Part shown: positions 8,901 to 14,741 of the stretch, in pieces
How the letters are laid out: every line of letters starts with the position of its first letter
Position numbering within the stretch: the first letter of the stretch is position 1
Assembly (NCBI RefSeq): GCF_011440305.1
Contig: NZ_JAAOIW010000003.1
Coordinates: 427,577 to 491,576, forward strand
Direction: 5' to 3'
From: Paenibacillus agricola
GTDB lineage: Bacteria; Bacillota; Bacilli; Paenibacillales; NBRC-103111
DNA: 64,000 bases
The notes under the pieces: model-generated
Told to the model about the DNA's origin: nothing
Database searches by the model: none
The model's input: the letters and a program-made list of their open reading frames with translations, nothing else
Made by a program: the position numbers and the translations under genes

Positions 8901-9400
8901 GGATTCGTCCGATCGATAGCAAAGTGCAATGTTGTTACATTGCCTGCATAGTCCGTGACCACCAACACATACATGCCTTCATCGAAAATCAACTGCCCCA
9001 AGGTGTAATCGGCTACCGAAGCACCATCCTTTGTCAAGCTCACGGTGTTTATATCGGTAGCTGCGCTATCCAGTCTAACTCGATCTTTAAACCAATGCCC
9101 ATCCGGCACCTCAAAGGCGCCATCATACATGGTATCAAGTATGATGGGCTTTGATGTATCTGCCACTTCATCTATAAAGGGAATTACTGTGTCCAAGTAG
9201 ACCGAGTTCGTTACAGTTTTAACAGATGGTGTCTCCTTTGTTCTAATGAGCGGAGGTGAAGTATATGTACGAACCGAGATAGCCTTTTCACTTGCGGCAT
9301 TTGTGAGCGTCTCTTCTGCGGTTGTCACTATTGGCGACTGAATTCCTAACATGAATGCAGTCAAAGCACATACTTGCATTCGTCCCAGATTATTTTTCAT
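5918..9400 (-). CDS. Large secreted protein of Ig-like repeats
   Basis: 1160 residues. A signal peptide (about 1-28) is followed by roughly ten Ig-like units of about 76 residues with the pattern TVSLTKDG-x-VAGYTLGQ-x-ISDSGTYVLVV-x-DHAGN. These are grouped into a 305-residue super-repeat present about 2.4 times. Then come an atrophied bacterial Ig domain (about 845-945; ITFSGSDTVSSVTQNV, TVTLTATITKG) and another beta domain. There is no SLH, LPXTG or membrane anchor, so it is either released or held by the SLH protein encoded next. The start is ATG at 9400 with AAGGAG seven bases upstream. It is probably an adhesin or matrix protein; no catalytic motif is seen. Confidence 0.8.
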   Translation of the reverse strand: MKNNLGRMQVCALTAFMLGIQSPIVTTAEETLTNAASEKAISVRTYTSPPLIRTKETPSVKTVTNSVYLDTVIPFIDEVADTSKPIILDTMYDGAFEVPDGHWFKDRVRLDSAATDINTVSLTKDGASVADYTLGQLIFDEGMYVLVVTDYAGNVTTLHFAIDRTNPVINGVTPGQRYNSSVTPTSPDTNIDWVSLRKDNQSVEGYTLGQPISDSGTYFFQVQDLAGNSRMFSFTIERVAPDINGVTPGQLSNTSITPTSTATDIETVSLTKDGVAVAGYTLGKVIRDSGTYVLVVTDHAGNAATVPFTIESNAPVVGGVTDGQLTDTSVTPASPDNDIETVSLTRDGVAVAGYMLGQTISDSGAYVLVVMNHRGNTTIVHFTIGDRAAPIIIDTMYDGAFEVPDGHWFKDRVRLDSAATDINTVSLTKDGASVADYTLGQLIFDEGMYVLVVTDYAGNATTLHFAIDRTNPVINGVTPGQRYNSGVTPTSPDTNIDWVSLRKDNQSVEGYTLGQPISDSGTYFFQVQDLAGNSRMFSFTIERVAPDINGVTPGQLSNTSITPTSTATDIETVSLTKDGVAVAGYTLGKVIRDSGTYVLVVTDHAGNAATVPFTIESNAPVVGGVTDGQLTDTSVTPASPDNDIETVSLTRDGVAVAGYTLGQTISDSGAYVLVVMNHRGNTTIVHFTIGDRAAPIIIDTMYDGAFEVPDGHWFNDRIRLDSAATDINTVSLTKDGVAVADYALGQLIFDEGMYVLVVTDHTGNVTTLHFGIDRTNPVVNGVTAGQRYNSSVTPTSPDTNIGWVSLRKDNQIVEGYTLGQPISDSGTYFLQVEDLAGHTRMFSFIIDIDVQISDAQAVDGAKSVLVITFSGSDTVSSVTQNVTFPTTGTNGTAIAWVSDNTDLITTTGTVTRPVHGAGNATVTLTATITKGTETVTKTFALIVVAAPDVIVTDLIAPIVTMTNVTTFAVGTEITGVQSNEVGTLYLVSASATVTNKASLDALFTAGTAIRETVSTANTDISLSTTGLTIGEYKVYAVDAVGNVSNPSSVTIILTPVPQPFIISGGTLSNTGGIKATVTVTSNSMGSNVHTGNEVVIFQLMKGEMPVSIVALETDIQFSEALTAYFNVTGSDYKVDVFVVDSYSNSFTDVGNQLAKAITLE
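6880..9150. repeat. 915-bp in-frame super-repeat inside the Ig-like gene
   Basis: The block with CATCCGGCACCTCAAAGG lies at about 7270, 8185 and 9100, a constant 915-bp step (305 codons). The copies 7262-8176 and 8177-9091 differ at only scattered positions, and a shorter third copy extends to about 6880. The homogeneity indicates recent duplication or gene conversion, and the region is a likely site of length variation. Confidence 0.85.
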
Positions 9401-9437
9401 CTTGTTTCTCCTTAAATAAAATTATTAAGTAAGTGAT

Positions 9438-9568
9438 CTATTCACTTCTTTCCATATGAATGCCCAGTGGTTCTTGTATAAACCTTATCAACAAGATACA
9501 ACCAACAGCGAAAATATTAATATTGATAGCTCTCATCTCATCGGGCAATCCTAGTTATACTTTTCCCA
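9438..9568 (-). pseudogene. Small membrane-protein ORF with an in-frame TAA at codon 5
   Basis: A very strong ribosome binding site (GGGAGGAGGTGAACAG) precedes ATG at 9568, which reads MGKV then TAA. In the same frame it continues LGLPDEMRAININIFAV and GCILLIRFIQEPLGIHMERSE to a stop at 9438. The uninterrupted version would be a 43-residue single-span membrane peptide. It is either a recently inactivated small gene or a leader peptide for the Ig-repeat operon that starts 38 bases downstream. Confidence 0.4.
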
Positions 9569-9939
9569 TCTGTTCACCTCCTCCCTCATAAAGGATAGGC
9601 CAAAAAACACAGAGTCCTATGATACAATTTGTACCATATATAGAGTATAATTCATTATATTAAAAAAGGTTATCATACTATGCTGTCGATTCTTGTATGT
9701 AAATAGAATTAATCCTGAATTACAAAAAGCCCATAGTAATGGTAGTAATACCTCTGTGCCTCTATTTTCATGATTACTTTTTTAGACGAAAATGTTAATG
9801 CTCGGTTAAAACAAAAAAGTCCATTAAAGCAATCTCCCAAAGGAAAATGTAAAGTGGGCTGACTTGATTCAGAGAAGGCAATATATTGTGCTCTTTCCTA
9901 GGTCCATAATCTCCGGTTCCCTCAAAATATGGGGCTAAG
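9569..9939. other. Intergenic, no gene seen
   Basis: AT-rich. It may hold the promoter of the 9400 to 3654 operon (TATACT near 9645-9650 on the minus strand). It contains the blocks TGGTAGTAATAC (about 9740) and GTCCATTAAAGCAATCTCC (about 9819-9837) that recur at 1097-1142. Confidence 0.4.
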
Positions 9940-10123
9940 CAAACCAAAGAGCCCTCCCCGGCACATTCCTAAAGGAAAGGGCAAAAGAAGGCTTTAAAGG
10001 ATAAGACTACAATGCTTTAAAACCAGAGCGGCAAACCAGTTAAATTGTGATTTCCCCAAGCTTAATCAGCTCAACAACTGCTTGTGAACGACCTTTTACA
10101 TTTAGTTTTTGCATGACATTGGA
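9940..10123. repeat. 184-bp exact direct repeat, copy 1 (gerE 3' end plus downstream DNA)
   Basis: As read, identical to 12905-13088 over 184 bases. It holds the last 28 codons of gerE and about 100 bases beyond its stop. The two copies flank the DUF3494/sortase cassette. Confidence 0.9.
10040..10123 (-). pseudogene. gerE: Truncated gerE copy (3' end only)
   Basis: Encodes the C-terminal SNVMQKLNVKGRSQAVVELI and IKLGEITI of GerE with the same stop codon, then diverges abruptly at 10124, within the recognition helix. It cannot make a functional regulator. Confidence 0.85.
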
Positions 10124-10155
10124 GATGTGGTTTGAAATACACCGTAACTGGCTTG

Positions 10156-10365
10156 TTACAAATAATGAAATGGCGAAAGCGATCCTTGGAGTTTAAGCTG
10201 TTCAGCGAAATGAGGCGAATTTAGTTCGAGTTTGTTCATTTCCACGATAAATCCGTATGTTTTCAGGATATCCAGACCAAGCAAGACAAACTGGTCAGGA
10301 AAAACAAATCTCTTACTTGTTACCACTTCATTGCCTAATCCTCCCCTTATTTTAAAAATTCCTAA
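10156..10365 (-). pseudogene. Possible retropepsin-like aspartyl protease remnant
   Basis: The minus frame reads GGLGNEVVTSKRFVFPDQ and then LLGLDILKTYGFIVEMNKLEL, which resembles the C-terminal half (hydrophobic-hydrophobic-G-x-D-hydrophobic-L) of bacterial retropepsin-like aspartyl proteases. The N-terminal half with the first D-T/S-G motif is missing and an in-frame stop lies at 10366. It is probably debris; the family call is tentative. Confidence 0.35.
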
Positions 10366-10677
10366 TTATGAATGGGCTTGGATGATTTCATTTTTATCAT
10401 ATTTTGATTATTTAAACCAAGACTCTTGAAGATTCCCATCCTGATACAATTCATATTTTGCTTCCCCCAGCTAATTCTTCTAGAAATCCTTCCCTTAACT
10501 TTACAACTTTCTCCCTGTCTCCAAACTCCGAATACAAAGTACAAATAGTTCAAAAGCTGTAAATTAATCTCCTAGTCCTTCAAAATGATATAATTTGATT
10601 CGAATCTCATAGAATGGGGGTAATTGGTAGGAGGAGTGTTTTCTCCCAATACATATTGAAGAGGTGTACTTATACTT
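10366..10677. other. Intergenic / 5' leader of the DUF3494 gene
   Basis: No gene is seen. Near 10629-10650 a GGAG ... CTCC inverted repeat lies in the leader of the 10678 gene. Confidence 0.35.
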
Positions 10678-12129
10678 ATGAGATCCAAATACTTTAAATC
10701 GACCTCGTACTTACTTATTTTAGTTCTCTCGCTTACCATTTTCGCTTTACCGGTAGGAGCAATAGGCATAGCACCAAATCTTGGAACAGCAAGTGCTTAT
10801 GGTATTTTAGGTGCAACCACTACAGTTACAGGTCAAACCTACGTAACAGGCAGTCTGGGAAGCGGCGGCGCAACAGGAACTGCGGTAGTTACCGGCTCCA
10901 ATGATATAGCTAATACAGCATATACAACAGCGTTTACCAATTTGGGGGCAGCCATTACCCATGCAGGCTCACAACAAGCTGATTTTACCGGGGTAGCATC
11001 TGATCTTGGGGGTCAAACACTATCACCGGGGGTACATAACTTTACTGGTGCTGTTACAATTGGATCTAATACGACACTTAGTGGCAACGGGGTTTTCATA
11101 TTCCAAATTGATGGAGCGTTTTCTACGGCAGCAAGCACGGTAACTCAATTAACATATGGGGCTCAATCCTGCAATATCTTTTGGGTAGTCAATGTCGCTA
11201 CCATTGGGGCGAACAGCACCCTTGAGGGAACCTTGATGAGTAAATCCGCTATCACAATCGGTGCTGGCTCGGTAACTAATGGCAGAGTTTTGGCACAGAC
11301 CGCAGTTACAGCTAATGCTGCGAGTACTAGCATTAACGTCCCGGGAGCATGTGCTGCTTTAGTCATACCACCAGTGATTGTACCACCAACAGTAACTTCA
11401 CCATCAACGACTTCACCATCAACGACTTCACCATCGACAACTTCACCATCGACAACTTCACCATCAACGACTTCACCATCAACGACTTCACCATCAACGA
11501 CTTCACCATCGACAACTTCACCATCGACAACTTCACCATCGACAACTTCACCATCGACAACTTCACCATCGACAACTGAACTACCAACAACTTCACTACC
11601 AATAACTGAACTACCAACAACTGCACTACCAACAACTGAACCACCTGCAACTGAACCACCAACAACTGAACCGCCAACAACTGAACCACCTGCAACTGAA
11701 CCACCAGTACCATCAGTACCACGAGTACCAACTGTTCCATTCACAGAAGTTTGTACCTCTCCCTCAGTCAGCGTATTACTGAACTCCAAAGGGGACATCA
11801 CTATTCATGCGATCCTACCGAATGATGCAAAAGGAACAGGTACTTGGATTTTCAATCTTGGCGGCAAAATTTACAAAGTACATGGTAGTGAAGATGTAAC
11901 CTATACTGCTGAAAATGCACCTGTAGGGGCTTATAAAATAGGTGCACAATTTATTCCTGATGATAATGGAGAGATAGTCGATCTAGCATTGTGTACAGTA
12001 TCTGTACCTACCACTCCAGGGGGAGAACTTCCCAATACGGCTACACCATGGTTTAATCTACTCCTTGTTGGAGCTGTTTTATCAATAATCGGTTTAACGA
12101 TCAGAGTAAGAAGGAAGACTCATGAATAA
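10678..12129 (+). CDS. DUF3494 (ice-binding-fold) cell-wall protein with LPNTA sorting signal
   Basis: 483 residues. A signal peptide (about 1-26) precedes a DUF3494 domain (about 28-215), the beta-solenoid fold of microbial ice-binding and adhesion proteins (LGTASAYGILGATTTVTG, then VFIFQIDGAF and NIFWVVNVATIGANS). A Pro/Thr/Ser stalk follows (about 240-345) built of repeated TTSPS and then TEPPTTEPPATEPP. A small beta domain precedes LPNTA (about 451), a hydrophobic span and a RVRRKTHE tail: a cell-wall sorting signal. LPNTA is the class D sortase signal known from B. anthracis SrtC. The last eight bases overlap the sortase gene. The start follows GAGGTG about 11 bases upstream. Ice binding itself is not shown; many DUF3494 proteins are adhesins. 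Confidence 0.85.
   Translation: MRSKYFKSTSYLLILVLSLTIFALPVGAIGIAPNLGTASAYGILGATTTVTGQTYVTGSLGSGGATGTAVVTGSNDIANTAYTTAFTNLGAAITHAGSQQADFTGVASDLGGQTLSPGVHNFTGAVTIGSNTTLSGNGVFIFQIDGAFSTAASTVTQLTYGAQSCNIFWVVNVATIGANSTLEGTLMSKSAITIGAGSVTNGRVLAQTAVTANAASTSINVPGACAALVIPPVIVPPTVTSPSTTSPSTTSPSTTSPSTTSPSTTSPSTTSPSTTSPSTTSPSTTSPSTTSPSTTSPSTTELPTTSLPITELPTTALPTTEPPATEPPTTEPPTTEPPATEPPVPSVPRVPTVPFTEVCTSPSVSVLLNSKGDITIHAILPNDAKGTGTWIFNLGGKIYKVHGSEDVTYTAENAPVGAYKIGAQFIPDDNGEIVDLALCTVSVPTTPGGELPNTATPWFNLLLVGAVLSIIGLTIRVRRKTHE
11398..11578. repeat. 15-bp minisatellite encoding the TTSPS stalk
   Basis: About twelve tandem 15-bp units (ACTTCACCATCAACG with a CG/AC variant) encode the stalk. The variant units alternate in blocks, showing slippage or conversion. 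Stalk length probably varies between strains. Confidence 0.85.
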
Positions 12130-12799
12130 AAACGGGTCGTTTCGAAGAAATAAGATTACAGTAACTCATATGCTATCCCTGGGATTATTGATCCTGGGGA
12201 TTGGTTGTATGATTTGGGCAGGTATCCAAATTCATGAACAGTCTGGATCTGTTGCTGCAGCAGGAAACACCCCTTTGTCAACTGTGCCGCTAACACTAAA
12301 GAACGACCAAGTGGAAATTCCCACCCCTGTCCCCTTACCCCTTACTACTTCGGTTGCTCATATCAATGAAATCCTTTATCCCATTAGACCAACAGAAGGA
12401 GAACATATAGGGAATCTGACGATTCCAGCAATAGATCAGATTATACCTATCTTTCATGGGACGGATGAGGATGAATTAAAGAGAGGCATAGGTCACTTTG
12501 CCAGGAGCGTGATGCCAGGGGAAAATGATAATTCTGTTTTATCGGGGCATAGGGATACTGTTTTTAGGAAATTGGGTAAGTTGAAAATAAAAGATCAGCT
12601 TATCGTGCAGACTTCTGCAGGTATATTCACTTATGAGATCAATAAATTTCAAATTGTAGATAAAGACGATACCACCATTATTGTACCAACAGACCATGCA
12701 GTATTAACCGTAACTACTTGTTATCCATTTGAATATATTGGAGATGCGCCGAACCGTTATATCCTTACTGCGGATCTGATTAATAGTGAACGTAATTGA
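12122..12799 (+). CDS. Class D sortase
   Basis: 225 residues. An N-terminal membrane span (about 15-37) leads into a sortase beta-barrel. Catalytic residues are His142 (SVLSGHRDTVF), Cys200 (TVTTCYPF) and an Arg near 212 (APNRYI), with the class D-like signature TCYPFEYIGDAPNRY. The gene overlaps the upstream LPNTA protein by eight bases, so this is a dedicated substrate/sortase pair that would covalently attach the DUF3494 protein to peptidoglycan. The pair lies between two copies of a 184-bp gerE-derived repeat. Confidence 0.9.
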   Translation: MNKNGSFRRNKITVTHMLSLGLLILGIGCMIWAGIQIHEQSGSVAAAGNTPLSTVPLTLKNDQVEIPTPVPLPLTTSVAHINEILYPIRPTEGEHIGNLTIPAIDQIIPIFHGTDEDELKRGIGHFARSVMPGENDNSVLSGHRDTVFRKLGKLKIKDQLIVQTSAGIFTYEINKFQIVDKDDTTIIVPTDHAVLTVTTCYPFEYIGDAPNRYILTADLINSERN

Positions 12800-12813
12800 A
12801 AAGCTAAACTTTA

Positions 12814-12854
12814 ATGATGGTTATCCCTTCGATCTTTGAAGGGATAGCCATCAT
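12814..12854 (+). terminator. Terminator after the sortase gene
   Basis: ATGATGGTTATCCCTTC-loop-GAAGGGATAGCCATCAT, a 17-base stem with one G-T pair, ends in a short T-rich tail. It lies 15 bases after the sortase stop. Confidence 0.7.
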
Positions 12855-12904
12855 TTGTACAGCTTTGCAAAACTATCAGTTTGAAATTTCTATAAATTGG
12901 ATAT

Positions 12905-13088
12905 CAAACCAAAGAGCCCTCCCCGGCACATTCCTAAAGGAAAGGGCAAAAGAAGGCTTTAAAGGATAAGACTACAATGCTTTAAAACCAGAGCGGCAAA
13001 CCAGTTAAATTGTGATTTCCCCAAGCTTAATCAGCTCAACAACTGCTTGTGAACGACCTTTTACATTTAGTTTTTGCATGACATTGGA
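12905..13088. repeat. 184-bp exact direct repeat, copy 2 (with the gerE 3' end)
   Basis: Partner of 9940-10123. Here the repeat joins the rest of gerE, so this is the parental copy. Confidence 0.9.
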
Positions 13089-13274
13089 TATATGATTACG
13101 CACCGTTTTCTCGCTTATAAACAGCTGCTGCGCGATATCCTTTGTTGTTTTGTCCTGCACCAACAGTTCGAAAACTTCGCGTTCACGATTGGTTAGCAAA
13201 AATTTACTTTTGTGGTCGCTGCCCTTCAAAGGCAAAAATAAATCATTACTGGGTTTCACTTTGTCTAACCTCAT
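13005..13274 (-). CDS. gerE: GerE, late spore-coat transcription regulator, with a 5' end replaced by an inserted element
   Basis: 89 residues. From residue 16 on it matches B. subtilis GerE closely (LLTNREREVFELLVQDKTTK, FISEKTVRNHISN, VKGRSQAVVEL). GerE is a single LuxR-type HTH protein that with sigma-K controls late coat genes in the mother cell. Residues 1-15 (MRLDKVKPSNDLFLP) have no GerE counterpart and, with the DNA upstream of 13231, belong to the integrated element. Residue 16 is a TTG codon at 13229. Read from there the protein is exactly 74 residues, the B. subtilis length, and the lost upstream DNA with its AAGGAGG site is at 28502-28520. The present ATG at 13274 has AAGGTG about 11 bases upstream and a CATATATAAT box further up, so a chimeric product may still be made. 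Confidence 0.92.
   Translation of the reverse strand: MRLDKVKPSNDLFLPLKGSDHKSKFLLTNREREVFELLVQDKTTKDIAQQLFISEKTVRNHISNVMQKLNVKGRSQAVVELIKLGEITI
13214..13231. other. attL core (in gerE)
   Basis: 18-bp sequence identical to 28484-28501, lying in gerE codons 16-21 of the present ORF. Sequence identity with the other end stops sharply on both sides. Confidence 0.8.
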
Positions 13275-13371
13275 TCAATCAATAACACCTTATTATATAT
13301 GGGTTTGTCCAATATATTTACAACTTCTTTTCACTAGTTTTAACTTGTGAAAATCACTCTTGTTTTTCTCT

Positions 13372-13392
13372 TTTTGCATCAAATTTGCATCA
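13372..13392. other. Left arm-type integrase motif
   Basis: Two copies of TTTGCATCA separated by two bases (11-bp period) in a 21-bp block identical to 28412-28432, 140 bases inside the left core. Same orientation as the right copy, as expected for arm sites of one attP. Confidence 0.65.
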
Positions 13393-13480
13393 CTTCGACC
13401 GTATGAGTTCTGGTTTTGTCCAATTTCGAAGTGAGTACAACGGCACCTTTTGAAGAAAATCAACTATGGACTATATAGAG

Positions 13481-13526
13481 AAATAAAAGACAGGAGCATA
13501 ATTTACGCTCCTATCTTTGTACCATG
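13481..13526. repeat. Left copy of excisionase-3'-end/hairpin repeat
   Basis: Contains AAATAAAA, then an AGGAGCAT-loop-GCTCCT hairpin, then TTTGTACCATG. The same order occurs at 24623-24676, where it is the 3' end of the excisionase-like gene and its terminator. On the minus strand the left copy still reads WYKDRS, like WYKGQG of the intact gene. The hairpin may also terminate the catabolic operon. Confidence 0.6.
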
Positions 13527-13569
13527 GACATACCTCAGATCAAACACTAGTTTTGGTTTTGATCTCTAT

Positions 13570-14679
13570 TTATAGTTCCAGACGAGTTATTTGGTACATA
13601 GCCTTATCCAGCCAATCCTTGCTGATCGTAACTCCCCAACCTGGACCTTTGGGAATCTCTACCCAGCCGTCGATAACCTCAAGCGGAGGAGAAAACAGTC
13701 CGTCTGTCCAGCTATTGTTCCATTCAATTGTGTATTCCATAAATCGGCCGGCATTAGGGATTGCGCCTAGCATATGCAGAGTAAATACTGTGACCATGGA
13801 AAGATTCGAGGAATGCGGTGTGCATGTCATACCCGCCTCTTCCGCCAGCTTCGCGACTTTCAGGGCTCGGCTTAGTCCCCCTATATAACAGACATCCGGT
13901 TGAACAATATCCACAGCCCGCATCGCTATCATACGCTTGAACTGGGCCAGATCGGTATCTTGTTCTCCACCTGTTACTGATAGGCTTAACGCTTGATTCA
14001 CTTGCTGTGTCCACTCAAGCTCGGGATATGGACATGGCTCCTCATAGTGGCATACGCCATTTTGCTCCAGCATATGCCCAACCTCGATGGCTCTTTCAGG
14101 AGAGAAAGCGCTATTGGCATCCACATACAATAAGGTATCCTTGCCGATAGCTTGGCGTACTGCTGGAACAATGGCTTCCGTTCTACCCGGCCACGCGTCA
14201 ACATCATGCCCAAAGTTATTGCCGACACGAATTTTGAACGCTTTAAAGCCATGAGATTCCTTTAACCGCTTCAATCTTTCGGCTTCCTCCTCGGGAGTAA
14301 TGGTACGGCTCATGCTAGAGCCGTACACCTCGACTGCTGTTTTTTTTCCGCCTAGAAGCTCGCAAACGCTTTTATTTTGTATTTTTCCATGAAGATCCCA
14401 CAGAGCTGTGTCAATTCCGCCTACCGCACGGGCTATATAAGACCCGGGAAATTTGTGCTCCCCCTCGATGCACTTCTCTGCAAGTGGGCCAATATCCTCA
14501 ATACGGCTTACATCCGCTCCCAGTACATAGGGACTGATTTGTTGGTGAAGCACCAAGGCGGCGATATTGGCATGAATATAGGGGGCAGTTTGTCCATAGC
14601 CTTCTCTTCCGTCGTCTGTCCGGATTCTAACTATACTGATTTGTTTCGTTGTAAAAGTCTCAATACTGACAATTTTCAT
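13570..14679 (-). CDS. Enolase-superfamily (mandelate racemase/muconate lactonizing) enzyme
   Basis: 369 residues. An N-terminal capping domain (about 1-120) precedes a barrel with the superfamily ligands in order: Lys in FKAFKIRVG, Asp in LLYVDANSAF, Glu in HYEEPCP, Glu in VTGGEQD, and a late His in CTPHSSN. Members abstract a proton alpha to a carboxylate (sugar-acid dehydratases, epimerases, muconate cycloisomerases). The KIR spacing with a His at the end of the seventh strand fits the mandelate-racemase subgroup, but the substrate cannot be named. It is last in the minus-strand operon beginning at 24311, and a hairpin follows its stop. Confidence 0.8.
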   Translation of the reverse strand: MKIVSIETFTTKQISIVRIRTDDGREGYGQTAPYIHANIAALVLHQQISPYVLGADVSRIEDIGPLAEKCIEGEHKFPGSYIARAVGGIDTALWDLHGKIQNKSVCELLGGKKTAVEVYGSSMSRTITPEEEAERLKRLKESHGFKAFKIRVGNNFGHDVDAWPGRTEAIVPAVRQAIGKDTLLYVDANSAFSPERAIEVGHMLEQNGVCHYEEPCPYPELEWTQQVNQALSLSVTGGEQDTDLAQFKRMIAMRAVDIVQPDVCYIGGLSRALKVAKLAEEAGMTCTPHSSNLSMVTVFTLHMLGAIPNAGRFMEYTIEWNNSWTDGLFSPPLEVIDGWVEIPKGPGWGVTISKDWLDKAMYQITRLEL

Positions 14680-14741
14680 TTTGATAGCCCACTTCCCAAC
14701 CTAGTTTTTCATTCTTTATCTGAACATCCCTAATCTGACCT

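Noticed and set aside
6465-9154. Several long plus-strand open frames opposite the Ig-repeat gene
   Set aside because: They repeat with the same 915-bp period, lack ribosome binding sites and arise from codon bias of the minus-strand repeat gene.
10232-10769. Small ORFs on both strands before the DUF3494 gene
   Set aside because: Low complexity, no ribosome binding sites, no recognisable protein; one overlaps the aspartyl-protease-like remnant on the opposite strand.
11398-11578. 15-bp repeats as CRISPR or regulatory repeats
   Set aside because: They encode an in-frame TTSPS stalk of the DUF3494 protein, with no spacers; long open frames on the opposite strand here are shadows of the repeat.
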